From Paenibacillus macerans (lineage in GTDB: Bacteria; Bacillota; Bacilli; Paenibacillales; Paenibacillaceae), in contig NZ_UGSI01000001.1 in the NCBI RefSeq assembly GCF_900454495.1, positions 1-64,000 on the forward strand: 64,000 bases of DNA. The letters are read 5' to 3'. Below the pieces are notes generated by a model. It was not told the origin of the DNA. It did not search any database and saw only the letters and a list, made by a program, of their open reading frames with translations. Shown one piece after another: positions 1-7,877 of the stretch (its first letter is position 1; each line of letters begins with the position of its first letter). A program made the position numbers and the translations under genes.

Positions 1-804
1 GTTCCGACGTTAGGCAGCGTCTATTACAGCTTCACGTCATGGGACGGCATTAGCGCTGACGTACGTTTTATCGGACTGGCCAACTTCGTGGAAATTTGGA
101 ATAGTCCGCGGGTCCATAACGCGCTTCAGAACACGTTGATCTTAACGATCAGTCTTGTCGTTCTCGAGAACTTGTTTGCCATCCTGCTTGCGATGCTGGT
201 CGACAAAGTGCGTTGGCTGAGCAAAATATTCCGCAGCATCTTTTATTTCCCCACGTTGCTCAGCGGCATCGTGATGGGGTTCGTCTGGGCGATGATGCTG
301 AATTACAACTTCGGCGTTGTTAACCAAGTGCTGGACAAGATCGGCCTCGGGGCTTTCGCGGTCGATTGGCTCGGAGATCCACGCTTCGCCATGCTGGCGA
401 TTCTTTTATCCACGGTTTGGAAAGGCGCCGGATATTATATGATCATATATCTCGCCGGACTTCAGGGTATTCCCCAGGAAATGAACGAAGCGGCCAGCAT
501 CGACGGCGCAAACGGCTGGCAGCAGTTCCGGCACATCACGTTCCCGCTGCTGGCGGGATCGGTGACCGTATGTATGGTCTTGTCCATGATCAGCGCACTT
601 AAAATTTTTGACCAGATCGCGGTCATGACAGATGGCGGTCCCGGTTTTGAAACCGAAACCTTAACCTATCTCATCTATAAGGTCGGGTTCGGCGAGCTGC
701 GGCAAGGGTTCGGGACGGCGCTGGCCATGGTGCTGTTTTTTATAATTTTGATCATTACCGTGTTGCAAGTGAAAATCCTCCAAAAAAGGGAGGTCGAAAT
801 GTGA
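1..804 (+). CDS. Sugar ABC transporter permease, MalF/UgpA type (5' end outside window)
   Basis: Membrane-spanning subunit of a carbohydrate-importing ABC transporter (CUT1 type). The frame is open from base 1, so the N-terminus and first membrane segment lie outside the window; about 267 residues are visible and the internal ATG at 88 is probably not the real start. Hydrophobic helices alternate with the cytoplasmic EAA loop (EAASIDGANGWQQF, from base 487), which docks on the ATPase subunit. The stop codon overlaps the start of a second permease, so the two presumably form the usual heterodimer. The binding protein is expected upstream, out of view. Substrate cannot be read from the permease. 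Family call is firm. Confidence 0.9.
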   Translation, partial: VPTLGSVYYSFTSWDGISADVRFIGLANFVEIWNSPRVHNALQNTLILTISLVVLENLFAILLAMLVDKVRWLSKIFRSIFYFPTLLSGIVMGFVWAMMLNYNFGVVNQVLDKIGLGAFAVDWLGDPRFAMLAILLSTVWKGAGYYMIIYLAGLQGIPQEMNEAASIDGANGWQQFRHITFPLLAGSVTVCMVLSMISALKIFDQIAVMTDGGPGFETETLTYLIYKVGFGELRQGFGTALAMVLFFIILIITVLQVKILQKREVEM

Positions 805-1640
805 TGTCGCTGAAAGCACGCAAGCTTGTGATCGATGTTTTGATATTCATGGTGACGGTCATCTTGGCGGTATTTTTCTTCTTCCCGATCTTCTTCAACA
901 TCATGTCCGCTTTTAAGAGCAACGCGGAAATCATGAAAGACGCGGTCGCTCTCCCGGCATCGTTGTACTTGGAAAGCTTCAAATATTTGCTGACGGAAAC
1001 AAACTACCCGCAGGCAATCGTTAACAGCCTGATTTTGACGGTCGTGTCGATCGTATTCCAGGTGCTGTTCATCCCGATGGCCGGATACGCCATTCAGCGG
1101 CGGAACGCGAAATGGACGAAATTCGTCTTCCTGTATTTCCTCGCCGGGATGATGATTCCGTTCCAGGCCTACATGATCCCCCTGTTCAAAGAGCTCAAAT
1201 TGCTGGGGCTTTACGGCAGCCTGGCGGGGCCGATCATGATCTACGTCGCCGGTTCGGTCGGCTTCGGCAGCCTGTTGTATTCCAGCTTCGTTAAAGGGAT
1301 TCCGGCGGAGATCGAGGAAGCGGCGGAAATCGACGGATGCTCCCGGGTGCGGATTTTCTGGAACATCGTGTTCCCGCTGCTCGGCCCGGTGACGGCCAGC
1401 ATGGTCGTCCTGAACGGTCTGGGAATCTGGAACGATTTCCTGATGCCGATGCTCGTCTTGCCGTCCGGCGAACCGAAGACGATGGTCGTGGAAATTTACC
1501 GTTATATCGGCGAGTTCTCCTCCCGTTGGGATATGATCTTTGCCGGTACAACGATGTCGGTTGTCCCTGTGCTGCTCGCTTTTATCCTCCTGCAAAAATA
1601 TTTCGTCAAGGGCATTGCAGCGGGAGCGACGAAAGGTTGA
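804..1640 (+). CDS. Sugar ABC transporter permease, MalG type
   Basis: Second membrane subunit of the same importer, about 278 residues, the normal length for MalG-type permeases. Six hydrophobic segments are visible, with the EAA loop (EEAAEIDGCSRVRIFW, near residues 172-187) before the last two. It ends in the FVKGIAAGATKG tail typical of this family. Start: ATG at 804 overlaps the preceding TGA by one base (TGATG), with GGGAGG about 10 bases upstream; a GTG at 801 in the same frame is an alternative. The overlap implies translational coupling with the first permease. No ATPase gene follows, as is usual for CUT1 systems served by a shared MsmX-like ATPase. Confidence 0.92.
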   Translation: MSLKARKLVIDVLIFMVTVILAVFFFFPIFFNIMSAFKSNAEIMKDAVALPASLYLESFKYLLTETNYPQAIVNSLILTVVSIVFQVLFIPMAGYAIQRRNAKWTKFVFLYFLAGMMIPFQAYMIPLFKELKLLGLYGSLAGPIMIYVAGSVGFGSLLYSSFVKGIPAEIEEAAEIDGCSRVRIFWNIVFPLLGPVTASMVVLNGLGIWNDFLMPMLVLPSGEPKTMVVEIYRYIGEFSSRWDMIFAGTTMSVVPVLLAFILLQKYFVKGIAAGATKG

Positions 1641-1667
1641 GGGAGACTTTTTAAAAAGATAGTTAAT

Positions 1668-1702
1668 GACGGCCTCAGTCAAACTCGGCGAGGTCGTCTT
1701 TT
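1668..1702 (+). terminator. Rho-independent terminator after the permease pair
   Basis: GACGGCCTC (1668-1676) pairs with GAGGTCGTC (1690-1698), with one G-U pair, and is followed by TTTT. It closes the sugar ABC operon. Confidence 0.75.
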
Positions 1703-1795
1703 ACTATGCTCGGAATTAGTACAATTTACATTACATGGATATCTACGCAGTTTGCAATAATAATCAAAAAAACTGCTAATACGGAGGTACTAGTC

Positions 1796-2383
1796 ATGAA
1801 ACACTTGATCATTTATGCTCATCCTAGCCAAGAAAGCTTCAACCACGCCATTCTGGAGACTGCGGCAGGTGCGCTGAAAAGCAAAGGACAAGAGGTTGTC
1901 GTACGTGATTTGTATGCGCTCGGCTTCCAGCCTGTTCTTAAACCCGAAGATACGGAAGCAATGAAGGCCGGACAAACTCCTGCGGATATCAAAACGGAAC
2001 AGGAATATATCGCACAAGCGGACGTTATTACGTTCATTTATCCCATTTGGTGGGCGGGATTGCCTGCGATTATCAAAGGATACGTTGATCGGGTATTCTC
2101 ATACGGCTTTGCTTATGCTTATGGCGCTGAAGGCATTGATAAGCTGCTGAAAGGCAAAAAAGGGCTGATCATCAACACTCACGGTACGCCTAAAGAAGTT
2201 TACGATCAAATCGGCATGAGCGAAGCCCTGAAACTTACTGCGACAACGGGCATTTTTGACTTCACGGGCATTGAATCCGTTGGACATCTGCTGTTCGGCA
2301 ATGTTCCAAGCGTTGGCGAAGAAGCCCTCAAAGGATATTTGAAAGAGGTTGAAGAAACAATTAATTCTTTATTACATTCATAA
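1796..2383 (+). CDS. NAD(P)H-dependent FMN oxidoreductase, flavodoxin-2 (quinone reductase / KefF-like) family
   Basis: Predicted cytoplasmic flavoprotein of 195 residues that would reduce quinones or similar electrophiles with NAD(P)H. The N-terminus MKHLIIYAHPSQESFN is the flavin-phosphate loop of the flavodoxin_2 family; IYPIWWAGLPAIIKGYVDRVF (around residues 80-100) is the signature flavin/quinone pocket. ATG at 1796 is chosen because ACGGAGGT lies just upstream; the open frame reaches back to 1706 without a better ribosome site. It is a single-gene unit after a terminator. Substrate is unknown; members range from NQO-like reductases to modulators of potassium efflux. Confidence 0.88.
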   Translation: MKHLIIYAHPSQESFNHAILETAAGALKSKGQEVVVRDLYALGFQPVLKPEDTEAMKAGQTPADIKTEQEYIAQADVITFIYPIWWAGLPAIIKGYVDRVFSYGFAYAYGAEGIDKLLKGKKGLIINTHGTPKEVYDQIGMSEALKLTATTGIFDFTGIESVGHLLFGNVPSVGEEALKGYLKEVEETINSLLHS

Positions 2384-2767
2384 AAGAAATGCGGAAAGGC
2401 GTTGGTAGGCAGATTAACATCCGATGTTCGGACACTTTGCACGATTATCCCGCTTGATCAGGTAGCAAAGAAGCAGACAGGCTCGTGAGAAAAAATATTT
2501 TGGTGAAGAAGCAGATAGGTACGAGATAATTTAGACGGGCTTAGGAGAAGGAATCAGGTTTAGGTGAAACAGACCGGACAAGAGATCAAGACAGGAGATC
2601 TGGATAGGAGATCAAGGACAAGACACGAGGGAAACGAAAAGACCGTGATTTTGCTGTAGCCTGAACCCTGAACCCTTCCGTCTGCAGCAACGCCCGCACT
2701 GTTCATGCTCATCCCCACCCATCAAGTTGCTCCACATCAAACTCCCCCCACCGTTCCAGCGTCTCGA
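2384..2767. other. Intergenic region with purine-rich imperfect short repeats
   Basis: No convincing gene. The strand is strongly purine-rich. GAGATC recurs at about 17-base spacing (2582-2615), and GAAGCAGAYAGG occurs twice (near 2469 and 2509). It lies directly downstream of the leftward transposase and may include that element's end, but I could not find a matching terminal inverted repeat. Confidence 0.4.
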
Positions 2768-3616
2768 TCAGGCTGCGGCCGCAAGGGGCTGGTTCGGTTG
2801 GCGCGCGATCAGCCGGCGGTAAGGGATCGCCGGAATCGCCACACACATGCGCAGTAACTTCTGCCGCATCGTTTCTTCCGCTCCGGGCAGTCCTTCTTGC
2901 AGGCGCAGCCGGCGGCGTCCGGTGTACTCGTTCAGGTACGCCTGCAGATGCTTCAGTCCCAAGGCTCCATACGTACTCTTCAGCGATTCCCACGCCTCTC
3001 TCACCACTTTCCGCAAAGGCGCATACAGCCGAAAGGCCTGAGGAAACAACTGTACCGCCGATGTATGGATATCCACATGCCCGCTAATAAACGCGGTTAG
3101 ATCGTGACGGTTTGCCCTTTCTTCGCCTCCCCGCTTATACGGCACCAAGAGGATTTTGACCTGCTCCGGCTCGCCCGACTCCGTGACCGTGCAGCCGGCT
3201 ACGACCGCCGAGGCGTACGGATGCGAAAGCTGACACCGGGACGGATTACGTCCATACTGATCGCTGTTCAGCTTCACGTCTCCGGAGAGCAGCTCTCGGG
3301 CATCGAACTCCCCCACGGCATGGCGTATTTTGTGCAGCATCGACCAGGCGGTCTTGTAGGTGACCCGGATCACCTGGCGCAGCCGCAGCGCCGAGATGCC
3401 GCCCTCCAGCAGGAATAAATCCAGGGCCTCGAACCACTTGAGCAAGGGCAGATGCGTTCCTTCAAAAATTGTGCCGACCAAAGGCGACGCTTGATGCTTG
3501 CACTTTCCGCACTCGAACAAGGGGATATGCCGGGAAGTCAGACGGCTGCACCGAGTGTGAGCGCAGCGCGGGCAGACGAAGCCGCTGGGCCACTTCATCG
3601 CGATCAGCGCCTCCAT
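2768..3616 (-). CDS. IS1595-family (ISXO2-like) transposase, probably 5' frameshifted
   Basis: Transposase of the ISXO2/IS1595 group. An N-terminal zinc ribbon (CPRCAH then CGKCKH, residues 16-38) is followed by the ISXO2-type core (GGISALRLRQVIRVTYKTAW). The first ATG in this frame is at 3616, but homologous sequence seems to continue upstream (residues reading FNSEQDC), whereas the ATG with a good ribosome site (3681, GGGAGGG 9 bases upstream) is in another frame. One missing base near 3650 would join them, so the gene is probably inactive. The catalytic acidic residues are not obvious in the middle of the protein. No terminal repeats were recognised. Confidence 0.75.
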   Translation of the reverse strand: MEALIAMKWPSGFVCPRCAHTRCSRLTSRHIPLFECGKCKHQASPLVGTIFEGTHLPLLKWFEALDLFLLEGGISALRLRQVIRVTYKTAWSMLHKIRHAVGEFDARELLSGDVKLNSDQYGRNPSRCQLSHPYASAVVAGCTVTESGEPEQVKILLVPYKRGGEERANRHDLTAFISGHVDIHTSAVQLFPQAFRLYAPLRKVVREAWESLKSTYGALGLKHLQAYLNEYTGRRRLRLQEGLPGAEETMRQKLLRMCVAIPAIPYRRLIARQPNQPLAAAA

Positions 3617-3681
3617 GCAGTCCTGCTCGCTGTTAAAACACTGCTGAATGGTTGAAGTTCCGCTCCCGCATTGACCTCCAT

Positions 3682-4148
3682 GTTCGCTCGCCCTCCCGAA
3701 TTTAAATCAGCGTACATACGTTCTCTTTTCCTAATTATACCAAATATACATTCTCTTATCAACCCGAAAATCTCACCTGAACGACCTTATTTTTTTCTTA
3801 TTCTTTTTTTCTTTATCCCTTACCCTAGCCCTCAACCCTCTGAACGAAAGGGATAATCGTGCAAAGGCAGGCAGCAGGCAGAGATACCAGGACACGAACC
3901 CTAAAGACAGTCACCTCAGCTATTTACCTCAGTCCAGGAAATCGGGAGGGGGCGCTAGGGTCAAGTGGAAGAATAAGATTGCCTGCCGGGAAAATAAGCA
4001 AGAAAATAAGCGGGAAAGTTCTAAAATCACCGCATCTTTAGCTTAAAAAACTTCATTTTATTCACAAAACCGCAGTGTTACGCTTTCGATAAGCGGAAAT
4101 TCGGATACCGTGCTGTAAGCAATTACACGATGAAAGGCAGGAACCCCC
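3682..4148. other. Intergenic region, no gene seen
   Basis: Pyrimidine-rich on the plus strand near 3780-3840 and otherwise featureless. It should contain the promoter of the downstream GH88 gene, but no convincing -35/-10 pair was found. It may include the upstream flank of the transposase element. Confidence 0.3.
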
Positions 4149-5303
4149 TTGTTAAACGATACACAGCGGCAATGGTTGAACGGCGTTATCGCCAAAGTGA
4201 CGGCCAAAATGGACGCGGTCTGCGAGCGCTCCCGGAACAAAATTCCTTATACGACCGTGAACGGTGTGCATGACGACCGGTCCATAGATAATCCGACGGG
4301 AGATGATTCGGACGGCATTAACTGGTGGACCAACGGCTTTTGGGCAGGCATGTTGTGGATGATGTACCATGAAACCGGCAACGAGAAATACAAGGAAATC
4401 GCGCAAATTTCCGAAGCCAAGCTGGACCGGTGTTTTGAAGAATTTTACGGCCTGCATCATGATGTCGGGTTTATGTGGCTGCCCACGAGCGTCGCGAATT
4501 ACAAAACGACCGGCAACCCGGAATCCCGGAAGCGGGCGCTGCATGCCGCTAACTTGCTGGCGGGCCGGTTCAATTTGGCGGGGGGCTTCATTCGCGCATG
4601 GAACGATCTGGAGGAAGGGGATACGCGGGGCTGGGCGATCATCGACTGCATGCTCAACATTCCCTTGCTGTACTGGGCCACGGAAGAAACGGGGGACCCG
4701 CGTTTCAAGCAAATCGCCATGAAGCACGCAGATACGACCATGTCGGCGTTTGTCCGTCCCGACGGCTCCGTCAACCATATCGTCGAATTTGATCCATTCC
4801 ACGGAGGCGTGGTTCGGACGCATGGCGGCCAGGGCTACGGAGAAGGCTCCTCCTGGACGCGCGGGCAGACCTGGGCGCTCTACGGTTTTATGATGAGCCA
4901 TATTCATACCGGAAAAGACGAGTATTTGCAGACGGCCAAGCGGGTTGCTCATTATTTTATGGCGAGCATTCCGGAGGACGGCATCATCCCGGTCGATTTC
5001 CGGCAACCGGCGGAGCCGAGGCTGGCGGACGATACGGCCGCGGCCATCGCGGCCTGCGGGCTCATCGAAATCGCCAAGGCCGCCGGCGGGCACGAAAGCC
5101 GCTCGTATGCGGCGGCGGCGCTGAAGCTGCTGAAAACGCTGGACGAATCGCGCATCGATTGGTCGCCGGATACCGACCATTTCCTGCTTTACGGCACAGG
5201 GGCGTACCACGGCAAAACGCATCATCAACCGATAATCTACGGCGATTATTATTTTATGGAGGCGTTATGCAAGCTGAAGGGCAACGATCTATATCTTTTC
5301 TGA
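4149..5303 (+). CDS. Glycoside hydrolase family 88, unsaturated glucuronyl / rhamnogalacturonyl hydrolase
   Basis: Cytoplasmic enzyme of 384 residues expected to remove the 4,5-unsaturated uronic acid left by polysaccharide lyases on pectin, gellan, xanthan or glycosaminoglycan fragments, by vinyl-ether hydration. Asp105 (HHDVGFMW) and Asp166 (WAIIDCMLN) are 61 residues apart, as are the two catalytic Asp of the characterised Bacillus GL1 enzyme (Asp88 and Asp149). SSWTRGQTWALYGF and the C-terminal HHQPIIYGDYYFMEAL are family blocks. No signal peptide. Start is TTG at 4149; an in-frame TGA at 4131 excludes anything longer, and the ribosome site is weak. The nearby Gfo/Idh dehydrogenases fit uronic-sugar catabolism. 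Confidence 0.92.
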   Translation: MLNDTQRQWLNGVIAKVTAKMDAVCERSRNKIPYTTVNGVHDDRSIDNPTGDDSDGINWWTNGFWAGMLWMMYHETGNEKYKEIAQISEAKLDRCFEEFYGLHHDVGFMWLPTSVANYKTTGNPESRKRALHAANLLAGRFNLAGGFIRAWNDLEEGDTRGWAIIDCMLNIPLLYWATEETGDPRFKQIAMKHADTTMSAFVRPDGSVNHIVEFDPFHGGVVRTHGGQGYGEGSSWTRGQTWALYGFMMSHIHTGKDEYLQTAKRVAHYFMASIPEDGIIPVDFRQPAEPRLADDTAAAIAACGLIEIAKAAGGHESRSYAAAALKLLKTLDESRIDWSPDTDHFLLYGTGAYHGKTHHQPIIYGDYYFMEALCKLKGNDLYLF

Positions 5304-5342
5304 AATTTGGTATTGTAATTCCGGGACAAAGCGCCAGCGCGA

Positions 5343-5705
5343 TTGGGGAGGGAACAGCATGATGCGGCTATCATCGTGGATGATGAGGAATTGTCGGTCA
5401 AACGGCTTACGCGGATTTTGCGGGAAAACGGCAAAATAGCGACCTGCCGGGCGTTTTTGAACCCGCATGAAGCCTATGAGTATTCCCGAGCGAACGCGGT
5501 TGACATCGCTTTTTTGGATATCTCCATGCCCGAAATCGATGGGATGAAGCTCAAACTGAGAAGCCCCAAAAACGCGGAATTGTTCGCCTTTCTGGTTTGC
5601 CAGAGGACAGCCAGCCGCGAGGAAATCATTGATACGCTGTGGAGCGGGCTAACGCCGGTCCTCCGGATGAAAGGACAAGCAGCTCCAGCTCATAAATCGT
5701 TTTAA
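5343..5705 (+). pseudogene. Fossil response regulator (receiver joined to a SARP/winged-helix remnant)
   Basis: The product begins as a receiver domain (AAIIVDDEEL, then AFLDISMPEIDGMKL with the phospho-acceptor Asp) but jumps, in frame, to KLRSPKNAELFAFLVCQR, the DNA-binding part of SARP/BTAD-type regulators, then ends after LWSGL with unrelated residues. About 120 residues against several hundred for intact members. The well-placed ATGATG at 5359 is out of frame with the receiver, so a TTG at 5343 would be needed. Internal deletion, truncated end and a start-codon frameshift all indicate decay. Confidence 0.8.
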
Positions 5706-5834
5706 CGGACACTAGCGACGTTAATTACTCCAAAATCGGGAGTTAAAAAAATGCAACGGACCGGAGAGGCGTATTGCCGTCAAATCTGCTGAAAAAGTCT
5801 GATTTGAGGGTTAATAACGTCAACCAGGTCCGTA
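5703..5834. repeat. Intergenic element with inverted AACGGAC / GACGTTA arms (repeat family 3)
   Basis: An arm reading AACGGAC-N6-GACGTTA starts near 5704; its reverse complement (ACGTC-N6-GGTCCGT, within 5815-5835) closes the element. A third related arm (AACGGACCGGAGAGGCGTAT, near 5755) lies between. The arm design resembles the family-2 elements at 19.7 and 62.4 kb. No gene is seen from 5706 to 5963. Confidence 0.5.
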
Positions 5835-5963
5835 GCGTTGGGATATACCCGGGAAATGAGCGAATAACGGCTTTCCCGGTCCTTTCCCGGTCCGCTACTG
5901 TCTGCTCAGACGATCCGTTAGGAACCGGAAAATCCCGCTAAACCGCTCACCCCGTTAAACCGC

Positions 5964-7067
5964 TCAATCCAAGTGATACGGCTCCTGGTCCGCCGGGAGC
6001 GGGGCCGGGGGCGTGCACGTGCTTTGCATTTCGTAGTAACGGCCCGAGTCCGAGGAATCGTGGAAGCCCCACATCGCTTCCAGCACGTGGTACGCGAGCT
6101 CGCCGCTGGCGCGGTGCGGGCGGCCGCGCAGCAGGGCGGCGGCCATGTCGGCCGGGCCGATGCCGCGGCTGTTCTCGGCGTAGCCCGGCAGCAGCGGCGC
6201 TTCGGTCCACTCCGTTGCGCCGAGCCTGCGGTATTTCACCGGGCCGCCGAACGTGTTGGGATCCGGCACCAGCAAGGTGCCTTCGGTGCCGTGGATTTCA
6301 AGCGGCGGGAGCGTGCTGCCGCCGAACACGTCAAAGCTTGTGATTAGCGTGGCGATGGCGCTCTGGGCAAATTCCAGCGTTCCGGCGACATGCGTCGGCA
6401 CCTCCACGGGAACCCGCTGCCCGCGTTTCTTTTCGCTCGTGATCGTACGCTCCGCCAGCGCTTTGCCGGTGATTCCGGCGATGCGCCGAATCGGACCCAA
6501 CAGCTGAATTAATGCCGTCAAATAGTAGGGGCCCATGTCGAACATGGGGCCGCCGCCCTTGGCATAATAAAACTCCGGGTCCGGATGCCAATGCTCGTGG
6601 CCGCGGCTCATCATAAACGCCGTGGCCGACACGGGCCGGCCGATCGCGCCGTCCCGGATCAGCTTCAGCGCCGTCTGAATGCCGGCCCCGAAAAACGTCT
6701 CCGGCGCGCTGCCGACCAGCAGCCCGCGGCGGCGGGCCGTCTCGAGGATGGTCAGCCCGTCCTCGCGGGTGACGGCGAGCGGCTTCTCGACGTATACATG
6801 TTTGCCGGCCTCCAGCGCCTTGAGGCACACCTCCGCATGGGCGGCCGGGATCGTCAAATTGATGACGATCGCGATGTCCGGATCGCCCAGCAGCTCCTCA
6901 ACCGTGCAGACCCGGGGAATGCCGTAGCGTTCAGCCTGTTCCCGCGCCCGGGACAGATCCAGATCGGCGCAGGCCGCAAGCTCGAGCTCCGCGAATTTGC
7001 GGCAGTTTTCCATGTAAATGCCGCTGATTTTACCGCAGCCGATGATGCCAACCTTGATTTTCTCCAT
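5964..7067 (-). CDS. Gfo/Idh/MocA-family NAD(P)-dependent sugar or inositol dehydrogenase
   Basis: Predicted cytoplasmic oxidoreductase of 367 residues. The Rossmann motif VGIIGCGKISGIY is at residues 5-17, and HVYVEKPLAVT near residue 92 is the EKP signature whose Lys contacts cofactor and substrate. The C-terminal half is the usual alpha/beta substrate domain (GGGPMFDMGPYYL). ATG at 7067 overlaps the stop of the upstream ThuA gene by one base (TAATG), so the two are translationally coupled; longer in-frame extensions only read through that gene. Substrate is not determinable; a sugar, sugar acid or inositol derivative is likely. Confidence 0.88.
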   Translation of the reverse strand: MEKIKVGIIGCGKISGIYMENCRKFAELELAACADLDLSRAREQAERYGIPRVCTVEELLGDPDIAIVINLTIPAAHAEVCLKALEAGKHVYVEKPLAVTREDGLTILETARRRGLLVGSAPETFFGAGIQTALKLIRDGAIGRPVSATAFMMSRGHEHWHPDPEFYYAKGGGPMFDMGPYYLTALIQLLGPIRRIAGITGKALAERTITSEKKRGQRVPVEVPTHVAGTLEFAQSAIATLITSFDVFGGSTLPPLEIHGTEGTLLVPDPNTFGGPVKYRRLGATEWTEAPLLPGYAENSRGIGPADMAAALLRGRPHRASGELAYHVLEAMWGFHDSSDSGRYYEMQSTCTPPAPLPADQEPYHLD

Positions 7068-7807
7068 TACTGGCTGTCCCCCATCCCGGTGTAGGCTCCG
7101 GTCCCGGCCGCGCCCAATGCTCCGGCGGCCTGAAGTTCCAGAGCCCGCTGCTTTCCTGCGGCGGCCCACAGCAGCCCGCGCGTCATCAGCTCCTTCACCG
7201 GAGGAAGCAGGGCGACGTCGGCGTGATGGCCCAGCGAATTGTAATACACCCGGCCAACGCCCCACCGTTTCGTCCAAACGACCGGCATATCGACGGATTT
7301 GTTGAGGCGATGCGGCCCGTCCACGATCGGAAACCGGGTGGTGGCCAGCACCTCGACGGCCGGGTCAACGTGGAGATAATACTGCTCCGTGTCCACGAAG
7401 AAATCCTCGATCCCCTCGGTCAGCGGGCTTGATCCGGGTTTGATTTCGACCTTGTAATGAACCCCGTCGTTCCCCGGATGAGCGACCCATTGGCCGCCGG
7501 TCATGAACTGCCAGTCCACGTTGTTGCGGAACGAGTCGCACATGCCCCCATGGCATCCGGCCAGGCCGGTGCCGTTTTGCACAGCGGCTGATACATTAGC
7601 GACCTGCTCTTTGGAGATCTCTCCCATCGTCCAGACCGGCACGATCAGGTCGAGCCCCAGCAGCTTTTCGGCGTCCGCATAGGCCTCCAGCGTGTCGGAT
7701 ACTTCCACGTCAAACTGATGCTCCCGCAAAATACCGGCAAAAATCGCGGCGACCTTGTCCGGCTCGTGTCCGTCCCAGCCGCCCCAAACGATAAGCGCTT
7801 TTTTCAT
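7067..7807 (-). CDS. ThuA-domain protein (trehalose-utilisation-like, glutamine-amidotransferase fold)
   Basis: About 246 residues of the ThuA family, a class-I-amidotransferase-like fold found beside Gfo/Idh/MocA genes in sugar catabolic clusters; in rhizobia ThuA/ThuB act in trehalose and related disaccharide use. ALIVWGGWDGHEP at the N-terminus, GLAGCHGGMCDSF near residue 85 (the nucleophile-elbow position) and YYNSLGHHADV near the end are the family blocks. ATG at 7807 is preferred, with GGAG 12 bases upstream; an ATG at 7831 lacks a ribosome site. It is the middle gene of a leftward three-gene unit. Confidence 0.85.
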   Translation of the reverse strand: MKKALIVWGGWDGHEPDKVAAIFAGILREHQFDVEVSDTLEAYADAEKLLGLDLIVPVWTMGEISKEQVANVSAAVQNGTGLAGCHGGMCDSFRNNVDWQFMTGGQWVAHPGNDGVHYKVEIKPGSSPLTEGIEDFFVDTEQYYLHVDPAVEVLATTRFPIVDGPHRLNKSVDMPVVWTKRWGVGRVYYNSLGHHADVALLPPVKELMTRGLLWAAAGKQRALELQAAGALGAAGTGAYTGMGDSQ

Positions 7808-7877
7808 CTCGGTTTTCGTCTCCTTATCCATAGCTTGCGAATTTGAATTTCAGAATTTCTCACATCGCTCAAACCGC

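Noticed and set aside
675..1682. Long antisense reading frame of 335 codons opposite the permease pair
   Set aside because: Its composition is that of a reverse-strand shadow (Gln/His/Arg-rich, no domain), while the plus strand encodes two clear ABC permeases.
2384..2767. Terminal inverted repeats of the IS1595-like element
   Set aside because: CCCTGAACCC-like and CCCTCAACCC-like words flank the gene but in the same orientation and not as a matched inverted pair, so ends are not called.
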